Below are positions 1-8,882 of a stretch of 64,000 bases of DNA, one piece after another; positions within the stretch are counted from its first letter, which is position 1; each line of letters begins with the position of its first letter. A program made the translations under genes and the position numbers. The notes below the pieces were generated by a model. The model saw nothing but the letters and a program-made list of their open reading frames with translations. It was not told where the DNA came from and did no database searches. This stretch comes from Brachyspira hampsonii (lineage in GTDB: Bacteria > Spirochaetota > Brachyspiria > Brachyspirales > Brachyspiraceae), in contig NZ_MDCO01000012.1 of assembly GCF_001746205.1 (NCBI RefSeq), forward strand, positions 613,074-677,073. The letters run 5' to 3'.

Positions 1-2
1 GA

Positions 3-2372
3 TTATTTGATTTGGGACATCATGCCTTCATAAGTAAAGATTATGAAAAATCAATAGAATATTTAAATGAAGTTATAGATATATACAATAAATATATTAT
101 TGCATATTCAGACAGCGAATTTATCATATATAGCAGTTCTTATGATAATGAAGATGATGAAGAAGGTAAAAATATAAGCGATGAGGAAATAAACAATACT
201 CATGATACTTTAGTGGATGCATACTACAATAGAGGACTATCATATTTTAATTTGAAAAACTATGAGGAGGCTATTAAAGATTTTGATAAAGTTATAGAAT
301 TGTCTCCAGAAAAATCTAATGCCTACTATAATAGAGGGCATTCAAAATCATATTTAGGAAGATATGAAGAAGGAATTAAAGATTTTAAAAAGGTTCTGGA
401 ATTTAATGACGATGATGCTGAAGCTATATACTATATAGGATTAGGATATTTTTATTTAGGAAGATATCAGGAAGCTATAAGAAACTTTGATATAGCTTTG
501 TTGCTAGATGATGAAATTGATGATGCATACTATTACAGAGGTCATTCCAAAAGATATCTCAATATGTATGAAGAAGCATTATCTGATTTCAATAAAATTG
601 TAGAATTAAGATATGATGACAGTGATTCATATTATTCCAAAGCTTTAACAGAATTTTTTCTAGGATTATATGAAGATGCGATTAATGATTTTAACAAGGC
701 TATTGAATTGGATAATCATTTTTCTAATGCTTATTATTTTAGAGGGCTTACTAAAAACAGTTTAGAATTATATAAAGATGCTATGGACGATTATAAAAAG
801 GCATTAGAATATGCAGATGATGACAATATCATCAATATCTATAATGATATGGGACTTCTTGAATATAAATTAGGAAATTATAGATATGCAATTAATTATT
901 ACACTAAAATGATAGAAATTAATGATGATATATATTATTCATATTATAATAGAGCATTAGCTGAAGAATCCTTACAATTATATGAAGATGCATTAAAAGA
1001 TTATAATAAGGCTATAGAATTAAATCCTGAAGATACTTATTCATATAATAATAGAGGGCTTATAAAAAATGAAATGCAGATGTATGATGAGGCATTGGAG
1101 GATTATAATAAAGCTATAGAGCTTGAGAAAGATGATGCTTATTTATACAATAACAGAGCCTTATTAAAAGGAAGAATGCATTTATATAAAGAGGCTATAA
1201 AAGATTTTGATAAGGCTATTTCAATATATGACGGCGACAGTGAGTTTTATTATTATAGAGGACTTACTAGCTCATATTTAAATGAATTGGATGAAGCTTT
1301 AAAATATATAAATAAAGCTATACAATTAGACCCTAAGTATATTAATGCATATAATGAGCGGGGGCTTATAAATTATAGAAATAGACATTATAATTCGGCT
1401 ATTGAAGACTTCAAAAATGTAATAGAGCTTGACAATGAAAATGTATATGCTAATTATCATTTAGCTTTATCTTATGATACTTTAGAAGAATATGAAACAG
1501 CTTTGAAATATTATACAAAAGTCATTGAACTTGAGCCGAATACTACTGATGCATTTTATAATAGGGCTTTAGCAGAAATTGAAATGGAATTATACCATGA
1601 AGCTATAGAAGATTTTTATAAAGTAATTGATATCGATAGTAATATAATAGATGCTTATTTCAATATAGGTATATGTTATGATTATTTAAAAGAATATCAA
1701 AAAGCTATTGAATGCTATACCAAAGTAATTGAAACTGATAATTATTCTATTGATGCTTATTATAACAGAGGATTAAGTAAAGTAGGGTTAAAACTTTATA
1801 ATGAGGCTTATGAAGATTATATAAGAGCTTTGGAAATTAATCCTAAATATGCTAATGCCTATAATGGAATAGGTTTTTCAAAAACAAAATATTCAAACAA
1901 TGAATTTAAAAACGGAAGCATTCAAAGATCTATAGATTTACTTAAAGATGCTTTACTATATTATGAAAAAGGATTGGCATTAAAAATAGATGATAATTTA
2001 AATAATGCTTCTATTTATGACAGTATGGGATACAGCACAACTAAATTAGCTAATATATATCTGTCAATGAAAGATTATGATAATGCTTATAAATATTATA
2101 ATGATGCTTTATTATGTTTTAGAGAGGCTTTAAAGTTAAATAGTAAGCATGCTTTAGCCAATAACAGCATAGCATACATATATATACAATTAGATAAAAT
2201 GAATAATAAGTATAATATTTTTAATAAAGATGCGTATGAATATTTTTCTAATGCTTACAGTTTTGCCAAAAAAGATGATAAAAAATTAATAAAAAAATGT
2301 ATTGTGTCCTTAGCCAAAGAAAAAATAAAAACTGCTGAAGAGTTTTGTATTAAAAATAACATAGAGTTTTAA
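3..2372 (+). CDS. Tetratricopeptide-repeat protein, 5' end outside the window
   Basis: This is a very long array of TPR units, about 34 residues each, covering nearly the whole protein. Almost every unit carries the pattern A-Y-Y-N-R-G-x(6)-Y-E-x-A-I-x-D-[FY]-x-K-[AV]-I-E-L. Roughly 18 to 20 units can be counted. The first visible start-like codon is a TTG at 12, but the frame is open back to the window edge and reads as part of a TPR helix there. The true start therefore lies upstream and the protein is longer than 789 residues. No signal peptide or membrane segment is visible in the part shown. TPR solenoids are protein-interaction scaffolds; the partner is unknown. The last 100 residues diverge from the repeat pattern. 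The gene ends at TAA before a repeat-rich intergenic region. Confidence 0.9.
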   Translation, partial: LFDLGHHAFISKDYEKSIEYLNEVIDIYNKYIIAYSDSEFIIYSSSYDNEDDEEGKNISDEEINNTHDTLVDAYYNRGLSYFNLKNYEEAIKDFDKVIELSPEKSNAYYNRGHSKSYLGRYEEGIKDFKKVLEFNDDDAEAIYYIGLGYFYLGRYQEAIRNFDIALLLDDEIDDAYYYRGHSKRYLNMYEEALSDFNKIVELRYDDSDSYYSKALTEFFLGLYEDAINDFNKAIELDNHFSNAYYFRGLTKNSLELYKDAMDDYKKALEYADDDNIINIYNDMGLLEYKLGNYRYAINYYTKMIEINDDIYYSYYNRALAEESLQLYEDALKDYNKAIELNPEDTYSYNNRGLIKNEMQMYDEALEDYNKAIELEKDDAYLYNNRALLKGRMHLYKEAIKDFDKAISIYDGDSEFYYYRGLTSSYLNELDEALKYINKAIQLDPKYINAYNERGLINYRNRHYNSAIEDFKNVIELDNENVYANYHLALSYDTLEEYETALKYYTKVIELEPNTTDAFYNRALAEIEMELYHEAIEDFYKVIDIDSNIIDAYFNIGICYDYLKEYQKAIECYTKVIETDNYSIDAYYNRGLSKVGLKLYNEAYEDYIRALEINPKYANAYNGIGFSKTKYSNNEFKNGSIQRSIDLLKDALLYYEKGLALKIDDNLNNASIYDSMGYSTTKLANIYLSMKDYDNAYKYYNDALLCFREALKLNSKHALANNSIAYIYIQLDKMNNKYNIFNKDAYEYFSNAYSFAKKDDKKLIKKCIVSLAKEKIKTAEEFCIKNNIEF

Positions 2373-2433
2373 TATTTGTATTAAAAATATAAATTAAATC
2401 TTATGTTGAATAAATTTAAAATTTAATCAAAAC

Positions 2434-2644
2434 TTGGGCGGGTGCTTTAATTTCTAATTAGTCTTTAAATATAAATAAGTTAAAAATTGCAGATTATAAC
2501 TATAAAAATAAAAGGGCGGGGTATGTAAATTAAGTTTTAAACTTTAATCACATTTGCCCACCCTTTAGGCTTTTAAATATTATCAGTAATTTCTAAATTA
2601 TTTTTCCTTTTAATTTTACATGTTATTTTAGCTTCCCACCCAAG
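2434..2644. repeat. Repeat family A, full inverted pair (A1)
   Basis: The left arm runs from TTGGGCGGGTGCT at 2434 to GGGCGGGGTATGTAA at 2514-2528. The right arm is inverted, with CCCACCCTTTAGG near 2557 and GCTTCCCACCCAAG ending at 2644. The AT-rich middles of the arms are not fully complementary, but the G-rich ends are. It lies between the convergent TPR and symporter genes. Confidence 0.8.
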
Positions 2645-2668
2645 ATTTTTTTAATTTGTTGTATTATT

Positions 2669-2755
2669 ACCGCACGCAAAATAGAATTAGGAATATAAAT
2701 TTATTTGTAATTCAAATTTCATTATATTATAAATTTTATTAACCATGCGTTAAAT
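2669..2755. repeat. Repeat family B element (B1)
   Basis: The element starts ACCGCACGC and ends CCATGCGTTAAAT around an AT-rich core. Its terminal sequences match the other B copies at 44324, 44668 and 57050. The right end has one change (CATGCG instead of CGTGCG) that weakens the terminal pairing. Confidence 0.75.
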
Positions 2756-2777
2756 ATTTTTTTAATTTACATAACAC

Positions 2778-2984
2778 TTGGGCGGGTGCTTTAATTTCTA
2801 ATTAGTCTTTAAACATAAATAAGTTAAAAATCGCAGATTATAACTATAAAAATAAAAGGGCGGGTATGTAATAAAAGCTTTAAAATTTATTTTCACTCCC
2901 ACCCTATAGGTTTATTGCTTAATTATGAAATCAAAATTTTATTTGCCTTTTTACTTTATTATAAATTATTAATGCCCACCCTAG
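2778..2984. repeat. Repeat family A, full inverted pair (A2)
   Basis: The left arm is almost identical to that of A1: TTGGGCGGGTGCT, then the same TTTAATTTCTAATTAG stretch, ending in GGGCGGGTATGTAAT. The inverted right arm shows CTCCCACCCTATAGG and ends GCCCACCCTAG. This close tandem duplication with A1 suggests recent copying of the left arm. Confidence 0.8.
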
Positions 2985-3010
2985 TTTTAATTAGGTTTAA
3001 AACATTCAAA

Positions 3011-3091
3011 GCACACGCAGAAATTATTTTTTAGCATAGTCAAATTTTTATTGTTAATTAACTCTATATATTTTGTTTCTTTTACCGTGTG
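3011..3091. repeat. Diverged repeat family B element (B2)
   Basis: The ends are GCACACGCAG and ACCGTGTGC, so both termini carry compensating changes (CACACG with CGTGTG) that keep the pairing. Spacing and position between two A elements match the other B copies. Confidence 0.6.
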
Positions 3092-3117
3092 CTGAATTGG
3101 CAGCAAATTTAAATACA

Positions 3118-3214
3118 TTTGGGTGGGTGCTAATAAATGTTATTTAATCACAAAACAATATGAAGCTAAAATTTAAAATAAAGCAATAAACTCTAAAGGG
3201 CGGGGTATGTAATT
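3118..3214. repeat. Repeat family A, single arm (A3)
   Basis: A single arm runs from TTTGGGTGGGTGCT to AAAGGGCGGGGTATGTAATT. Its interior (TAATAAATGTTATTTAATCA and following) matches the arms at 44433 and 63796 rather than A1 and A2, so left arms come in at least two subtypes. Confidence 0.75.
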
Positions 3215-3218
3215 AAAA

Positions 3219-3257
3219 TAAAAAAATAGGTATTCCTTTTATTTTGGAATACCTAAT
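3219..3257 (-). terminator. Intrinsic terminator of the cystine symporter gene
   Basis: A perfect 10-bp stem, TAGGTATTCC at 3227-3236 and GGAATACCTA at 3246-3255, is followed on the minus strand by a run of T. It lies 30 bp past the stop codon of the symporter gene. Confidence 0.85.
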
Positions 3258-3286
3258 AATTTTTATAATACTATATCTTTAATTAA

Positions 3287-4690
3287 TTACATAGCTTCTG
3301 CTTCATTAGAACCGGTATTATCATTGGAATTGAATTTATCCATATCCACTTCTTTACAAATTTTTCCTGTAACAGCAGCGGTAACCATACCATCATTAAC
3401 ATTGAGCATAGTTCTGCCCATATCAATAAGAGGCTCTATTCCCAAAAGTATAGCCACAAGTCCTACAGGAAAACCTAAAGCAGAAAGTGTAATCAAAGCA
3501 GCATTTGTAGCACCCCCTCCAACTCCAGCAATACCGAAACTTCCTATAGCAATTATAACAACAGCTTTTATTAAGAATGCAGGTTCAAGAGGATTAATAC
3601 CCAAAGTAGGTGCTATCATAGCAGCAACCATAGCCGGATAAATACCAGCACATCCATTTTGTCCTATAGTTACAGCAAGCGAAGCAGAAAGGTTTGAAAC
3701 GCCTTCGGATATTCCCATTTTATCTTTTAAAGCAGAAACAGTTAAAGGTAAAGTACCAGCACTTGTTCTTGATGAAAAAGCAAATGTTAAAACTGTAAAA
3801 GCCTTAGAGTAGTATTTAATAGGATTGTATCCGAATATAATAAGTATTATACTATGAACTATAAGCATGATAATTATAGCTAAATAAGATGCTAGAAGGA
3901 ATTGTCCTAATTGAGCAAATGCATTCAAATCACTAGCAGCCATAAATTTAGCCATAAGAGCAAGTACGCCATAAGGAGTTAATTTCATTACAAATGCAAC
4001 TATCTTCATCACAACATCATGCAAAGCCTGCATAATTTTCAAGAAAAAATCAAAAACATCTGGTTTTTTATTTCTAAGTCCCAAAGCAGAAGAACCTACT
4101 AAAGCGGCAAAAAACACAACAGAAAGTGTAGGAGAGCCTCCCATACCAGCTAATGCTGCAAATGGATTTGTAGGTATAATATCTAATAATTGCTGCGGAA
4201 CAGGTCTTGAAGAAAACTGCTCTAATTTACCTTCATAGTTAGAAGCACCCTGAGAAATATCTCCTACTATAGATTGAAGTTTTGAAGCATCTAAACCAAA
4301 TCCCTTAGCTGTTAAAAATCCTACTAAAGCTGATATAGCTGTTGTTACCATTAGTACGGCTATAATTATAATAGTCATTTTACCTAAATTATTGCTGTTT
4401 CCTTTTATGTTAAGGATCGCCATAGTAATAGAAACAAAAATTAAAGGCATAACCAACATTTGAAGAAGTCTTACATAACCATTACCTACTACATTATACC
4501 AGACAATACTTTGATTTACTATTTCCATATTTGAAGAATAAACTTTTCTAAGTATGAATCCCAAAGCTAACCCTAAAACTAAAGCAGATAATACTCTGAT
4601 AGTAAAATTCAGATGTTTTTTCTGCATAAAATATAATAGTGCTATTAAAGCCAATAGTACTACAATGTTAATTACAACATAAAGTCCCAT
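3287..4690 (-). CDS. tcyP: L-cystine:cation symporter (TcyP-like, DAACS family)
   Basis: This 467-residue polytopic membrane protein belongs to the dicarboxylate/amino acid:cation symporter family. Its motifs match the TcyP/YhcL cystine subgroup more closely than GltP or DctA: LLQMLVMPLIFVSI, the loop ending LPQQ-x-IIPTNPF, IGQNGCAGIYPAM, and AGVGGGATNAALITLSALG followed by EPLIDMGRTMLNV. About eight membrane segments and two re-entrant loops are expected. The start is set by AAAGGAAG 8-9 bp upstream. The inferred role is import of cystine as a sulfur and cysteine source. The gene is a single unit with its own terminator. The substrate is assigned from family resemblance only. Confidence 0.85.
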   Translation of the reverse strand: MGLYVVINIVVLLALIALLYFMQKKHLNFTIRVLSALVLGLALGFILRKVYSSNMEIVNQSIVWYNVVGNGYVRLLQMLVMPLIFVSITMAILNIKGNSNNLGKMTIIIIAVLMVTTAISALVGFLTAKGFGLDASKLQSIVGDISQGASNYEGKLEQFSSRPVPQQLLDIIPTNPFAALAGMGGSPTLSVVFFAALVGSSALGLRNKKPDVFDFFLKIMQALHDVVMKIVAFVMKLTPYGVLALMAKFMAASDLNAFAQLGQFLLASYLAIIIMLIVHSIILIIFGYNPIKYYSKAFTVLTFAFSSRTSAGTLPLTVSALKDKMGISEGVSNLSASLAVTIGQNGCAGIYPAMVAAMIAPTLGINPLEPAFLIKAVVIIAIGSFGIAGVGGGATNAALITLSALGFPVGLVAILLGIEPLIDMGRTMLNVNDGMVTAAVTGKICKEVDMDKFNSNDNTGSNEAEAM

Positions 4691-4840
4691 ATATAATTAC
4701 TTCCTTTTAATATTTTGATGCATTCTAATATAATATAGTTTTAAAAAAATTGATAGTGTTATAATTCAAGTATATTTAATTAATAGTAAATAAAATTTAT
4801 AAGTATAAAGTTATACCAAATGCGATTAACTTTTGAAACT

Positions 4841-4940
4841 TATTTACATACCCCACCCTTTAAAATTTTTTTATCTAATTTACAGATTTTAATATTAATT
4901 AAATTTATTATTCTATCATAAATTTAGATCCCACCCAAAT
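4841..4940. repeat. Repeat family A, single inverted arm (A4)
   Basis: The arm reads TTACATACCCCACCCTTTA at the inner end and GATCCCACCCAAAT at the outer end, the reverse orientation of A3. It lies in the spacer between the symporter and oxidoreductase genes, both on the minus strand. Confidence 0.7.
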
Positions 4941-4964
4941 GTTATTTCAATAAAAAATATATTT

Positions 4965-5051
4965 AACGCACGTTTAGTTTATTATTTTTTTATAGTTGAA
5001 ATTATATTTTTAATTAATATACATTTGTAATTTTATTCTGCGTGCGGTGTT
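4965..5051. repeat. Repeat family B element, reverse orientation (B3)
   Basis: It begins AACGCACG and ends TCTGCGTGCGGTGTT, the reverse complement of the usual B layout. It follows arm A4 directly, repeating the A-B adjacency seen elsewhere. Apart from A4 and B3, the 4691-5196 spacer holds only the terminator of the next gene. Confidence 0.7.
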
Positions 5052-5110
5052 AATTATGACAAGTTTTAATTTTTATTTTAAATTAAAAATGTAATGGTTT
5101 GGTCTATAAT

Positions 5111-5158
5111 AAAAAGTAAAAAATAACGGCTGCTAACCTCAAAGATTAACAACCGTTA
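5111..5158 (-). terminator. Intrinsic terminator of the 2-oxoacid oxidoreductase operon
   Basis: The stem pairs TAACGGCTGCTAA near 5124 with TTAACAACCGTTA near 5146, using G-T pairs. On the minus strand it is followed by T-rich sequence (TTTTTTACTTTTT). Confidence 0.75.
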
Positions 5159-5196
5159 CTATATATAATCTTATTCTATTTCTAGCTTTTAACTAA

Positions 5197-7461
5197 TTAT
5201 AGAAGAGGACTTTCATGCATAGCTTTTAAGCGATACCATCTTCTATCAACCTCTTTTTGGAATGCTTCAAGAAGCTCTGGGTGTTTAAGAAGGTGTTTAG
5301 TTTTACCCATCATTTTAAGCCATTCGCTAACAGGCTGTTTTTTATCATCAGCTACCATATTAGTGATAGTAGTGATACCATGTTCAGATTCATATAGAGG
5401 GAAGAAACAGCAGTCAACAGCAGCTTTAATAACATCTTTACCCATATCATCAGGAGATTTCCAGTTTAATGGACAAGCAATAAGAAGTTTAACAAAAGCA
5501 GTACCATGATGATTAGCATACCATTGAGCTTTAGCAGCTTTTTTAACTAAATCTAAAGGATAAGCCTCACAACCAGTAGCAACATAAGGTATATGACAAC
5601 CAGCAAATATTTGAGCTACATCTTTGTGATTGAATTGTTTACCCACTTCAGCTTTACCAACATTAGAAGTAGAAGTTCTGTGTCCTATAGGAGTAGAGAA
5701 TGATAATTGGTTACCAGTGTTCATATATCCTTCATTATCGTATTCTAATATAATCATTTTGTGATTTCTAATAGCTGCACCAATAGAAGGTCCCATACCT
5801 ATGTCATGACCGCCGTCACCAGTAATCATTATGAAAGTAGGATCTTCCGGTCCATCGATTTCACCTCTTCTTTTTCTTTCATGATACATCTCTACGATAC
5901 CAGAAAGAGTAGCTGCACCGTTTTGGAACAAGTTGTGAACATAAGTAGTTCTGTAAGAGCTGTAAGGATAGCCTGTAGTAACAACCATAGAACATCCTGT
6001 ATGTACTAAAAGAACAACTTCACCTTCAATACCTTTTAAGAAAGTATTAATACCAGAGAATATACCGCAGCCGTTACAAGCACCATGACCTTGAGCATAA
6101 CGATAAGCCTTGCCTGTTAATTCTCTAAGAGGCGGAACTTTAACATCAAGTTTATGAGTTTGTTCATTCATAGTAACAACGATACCAGATTTTTGGCTTT
6201 CCAAAGTAAGAGGTTCATGTATAGGTTTCATTTCTACACCTTCATGACCCATATATTGTTCTAAGTAAGAGTGTTTTACAACAGAACCCGGATTAGCTAA
6301 TTCTTTTAGACCTAATTCAAATAACTCTTTAGCTTTTTCTAAAGTAAACTCAGTACCGCCAAGACCAAATACTCTGTCTATAATAGAAGTTTTGTTATTA
6401 GGATCATTTTTAAGAGCAGCTCTGATTTCAGTAGACATGTTGCCGCCCATACCAGAATATGAATCTTGTCTGTCACCTACTACTACAACTTTAACATTAG
6501 TAAGTAATTTTTGTAATTCTTTTTCAGGGAAAGGACGAATTTGAGTAATAGCAAAAGCACCTATTTTAAGACTAGGATTAGCTTTTTTCATTTCGTCAAC
6601 AGCTAAAGTAAGAGTTTCATAAGCAGATCCGCAGATCATTACAGCTACATCGGCATCTTCCATTTGATAAGTTTCTATAGGCTCATATTTTCTTCCAGAG
6701 AAAGAAGCGAACTCTTCAAATACATCTAATATAATAGCACGAGAATCTTCTAAAGCTTGAGAAAGCTGTAATTTACTTCCTGTTAATTCATCTTCGTTCA
6801 TGTAAGGTCCAATTGTAACAGGATTTTTTCCTGGTTCAATAGAAGTAACTTCAGGAGTATAAGTACCTAAGAAGTCTTGAACATCTTTATCATTTTTGAA
6901 AAGGTGAATTTTTTTCTTTTGGTGAGAAGTGAAGAAACCGTCAGAAGAAACTATAATAGGTAATTTAGCTCTTTCAGCGATTTTTAAAGCAAAGATATTG
7001 AAGTCATAAACCATTTGAGTAGTATGAGCCATAATGATAATCCAACCAGTGTTAAGAGCCATCATTATGTCAGATTGGTCACATTTAATATCTAGAGGAC
7101 CAGAAACAGTTCTGTTTACAACATTTAATACCATAGGGAATCTAGTACCTGATTGTACAGGTAATTGTTCCATAGCATAAAGAAGACCGTTAGCAGAAGT
7201 AGCATTGAATACCCTACCTCCTGCAGTAGTAGCACCATAACATATACCAGCTGCACCATGTTCACCATCACCAGGGATCATGCAAACAGTATGTCTTCCA
7301 TTAGCTTTCATTTCATCCAAATACTCAGCAATCTGAGTAGAAGGAGTAATTGGGTAATAACCCATAACGTGATAATTAATTTGAGCGGCTGCAATGGCTG
7401 CTAATTCATTACCACTTTCAAGTATGTTTTCTTGTTCAGCAAGATTATATTTGTTAGCCAT
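5197..7461 (-). CDS. 2-oxoacid:ferredoxin oxidoreductase, fused alpha-beta subunit
   Basis: The enzyme oxidatively decarboxylates a 2-oxoacid to an acyl-CoA and reduces ferredoxin, in the cytoplasm. The N-terminal half (about residues 1-400) is the alpha pyrimidine-binding part, with GYYPITPSTQIAEYL. The C-terminal half is the TPP-binding beta part: HGACNGCGI, a further Cys in TGCSMV, the TPP/Mg motif GDGGHDIGMGP with EYDNEGYMNTGN, and a late Cys in ATGCEAY. These four Cys can hold the subunit's [4Fe-4S] cluster. At 754 residues it is an alpha-beta fusion of subunits that are separate in many bacteria and archaea. The start is supported by AAGGAGCG. It lies 14 bp after the gamma-delta gene, so the two form one operon. 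Pyruvate is the likeliest substrate, but branched-chain or 2-oxoglutarate use cannot be excluded. Confidence 0.85.
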   Translation of the reverse strand: MANKYNLAEQENILESGNELAAIAAAQINYHVMGYYPITPSTQIAEYLDEMKANGRHTVCMIPGDGEHGAAGICYGATTAGGRVFNATSANGLLYAMEQLPVQSGTRFPMVLNVVNRTVSGPLDIKCDQSDIMMALNTGWIIIMAHTTQMVYDFNIFALKIAERAKLPIIVSSDGFFTSHQKKKIHLFKNDKDVQDFLGTYTPEVTSIEPGKNPVTIGPYMNEDELTGSKLQLSQALEDSRAIILDVFEEFASFSGRKYEPIETYQMEDADVAVMICGSAYETLTLAVDEMKKANPSLKIGAFAITQIRPFPEKELQKLLTNVKVVVVGDRQDSYSGMGGNMSTEIRAALKNDPNNKTSIIDRVFGLGGTEFTLEKAKELFELGLKELANPGSVVKHSYLEQYMGHEGVEMKPIHEPLTLESQKSGIVVTMNEQTHKLDVKVPPLRELTGKAYRYAQGHGACNGCGIFSGINTFLKGIEGEVVLLVHTGCSMVVTTGYPYSSYRTTYVHNLFQNGAATLSGIVEMYHERKRRGEIDGPEDPTFIMITGDGGHDIGMGPSIGAAIRNHKMIILEYDNEGYMNTGNQLSFSTPIGHRTSTSNVGKAEVGKQFNHKDVAQIFAGCHIPYVATGCEAYPLDLVKKAAKAQWYANHHGTAFVKLLIACPLNWKSPDDMGKDVIKAAVDCCFFPLYESEHGITTITNMVADDKKQPVSEWLKMMGKTKHLLKHPELLEAFQKEVDRRWYRLKAMHESPLL

Positions 7462-7475
7462 TTATTCGCTCCTTA

Positions 7476-8510
7476 TTATTTATGATAACGACTGTATGTA
7501 AGTTCTGGAACATTACATTCTGCTTCTACTTCTATTCTTAAAGCTTGATCTTCTTTAGCAGGTGCTTTAGGAGCATAAGGTCCTTTAGGGCAAGCTCTAA
7601 CGCATTTCAAACAGCCTTTACAATATTGATAATCAATACCCATCATGTTCATAGCTATTTTATTAGGATCTTTTCTGTCTGGACCTTTTTCCCAAACAAC
7701 GCAAAGATCCGGACAAACTAATTCACATTGAGCACAATCAATACAGTTTTTAGGATTGAATACAGGAATATGACCGGTACGAGTTACTTGTAAATCTTTT
7801 AAAGTAGAGTTACCAGCAGCATTTATATAACCGCCTGTTAATTGGTTATTTTTACCATATACAGGTTCTGGTTTTTTATAAGGTATATAAGGATATTTTC
7901 CGTCTGCAGGGAAATCTTTAACTACAGATTCACTTCCGCCTTTTCTGAAAGCTTCAATATTAGGTTCTACTAATTCAGCTTTTTTACCGCCGAACTGTTT
8001 TCTAATTTGCTCTTCAAATTTAGCAGAATCTATGAAATCAAGCTGATTAACCATAGCACCCATTATGATGGTATTAGCTGCTTGTGAAGGAAGTTTTAAA
8101 TCATTAGCGATTTTTATAGCATCAACACAAACTACTTTACCGCCATGAAGTTTAGCAAAGTCTCTTGCTTCATCTGGAGTTTTATTAGTATTGAAAATAA
8201 CGATAGCATCTTCTTTAACACCTGCTAATGTTAGAGGATTTTTAAGAAGATTCATGTGGAACACTGCCACAACATGCGGTTCTTCTACTGTAGAGTTTAC
8301 TCTAACTTCATTCTCAGAAAATCTTACGAAAGATTTTACTGGAGAACCTTTTTTTTCTGAACCATAACTAGAGAATGCAGCACCATAGAATCCTTGAGAT
8401 AAAACGCCTACTTCTGCAAGCATTTTACCAGCACTATTAGCACCCATTCCGCCTATACTTTCGAGACGAATCTCGAAAAAGCCTAAATCATTGACTTTTG
8501 GGAGTTTCAC
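7476..8510 (-). CDS. 2-oxoacid:ferredoxin oxidoreductase, fused gamma-delta subunit
   Basis: Residues 1 to about 200 are the gamma domain (EIRLESIGGMGANSAGKML and FSSYGSEKKGSPV). The C-terminal part is a delta-type ferredoxin with two 4Fe-4S motifs, CIDCAQCELVCP and CKGCLKCVRACPKG. It passes electrons from the TPP site of the alpha-beta partner to free ferredoxin. The start is a GTG, chosen because AAAGGAG lies about 8 bp upstream and the domain begins directly after it. The gene is first in the operon, downstream of a good promoter at 8635-8608. A short perfect hairpin lies in the coding region at 8460-8477, close to the start. Confidence 0.85.
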   Translation of the reverse strand: MKLPKVNDLGFFEIRLESIGGMGANSAGKMLAEVGVLSQGFYGAAFSSYGSEKKGSPVKSFVRFSENEVRVNSTVEEPHVVAVFHMNLLKNPLTLAGVKEDAIVIFNTNKTPDEARDFAKLHGGKVVCVDAIKIANDLKLPSQAANTIIMGAMVNQLDFIDSAKFEEQIRKQFGGKKAELVEPNIEAFRKGGSESVVKDFPADGKYPYIPYKKPEPVYGKNNQLTGGYINAAGNSTLKDLQVTRTGHIPVFNPKNCIDCAQCELVCPDLCVVWEKGPDRKDPNKIAMNMMGIDYQYCKGCLKCVRACPKGPYAPKAPAKEDQALRIEVEAECNVPELTYSRYHK

Positions 8511-8607
8511 GATTTTCTTCTCCTTTATTTAATTAAAATGAGATTTTGGGAATAAACATTAAAAGCATACTAAGTTTATAAAATTAATATACTGTCAATG
8601 TTTATAT

Positions 8608-8635
8608 ATTGTACTATAAATAAGATAAAAGTCAA
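8608..8635 (-). promoter_or_regulatory. Sigma-70 type promoter of the oxidoreductase operon
   Basis: On the minus strand, TTGACT (8635-8630) and TACAAT (8613-8608) are separated by 16 bp. Transcription would start near 8601, giving a leader of about 90 nt before the GTG. Confidence 0.65.
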
Positions 8636-8737
8636 ACTAATTATCATTATTTTAATATATCATTGTGTATATTTTTATTTAAAAAGTATCTTCTATATTT
8701 GTAAAACATAATAAACAAATATATGATTAATAAAAAT

Positions 8738-8778
8738 TTGACATACTATATTTTAATTACTATACTATATGTAGTATA
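8738..8778 (+). promoter_or_regulatory. Chemoreceptor gene promoter with overlapping palindrome
   Basis: TTGACA at 8738-8743 and TATACT at 8761-8766 are separated by exactly 17 bp. A perfect inverted repeat, TATACTA-TATG-TAGTATA, covers 8761-8778 and overlaps the -10 box and the likely start point, where a repressor could bind. The rest of the 8511-8882 spacer holds only the divergent promoter and AT-rich sequence. Confidence 0.7.
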
Positions 8779-8882
8779 ATAATTAATTTCACTATTAGTA
8801 ATAAAAATTGAGCCTGTTTAAGAATACTATTAAATTTTTACATTAAAAATTAATTTTATAAATAATTTTTTGGGGTATATTT

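Noticed and set aside
2434..3214. CRISPR array formed by the repeated GC-rich boxes
   Set aside because: Units differ in length and orientation, the spacers between boxes are themselves repeated, and no cas gene is present.
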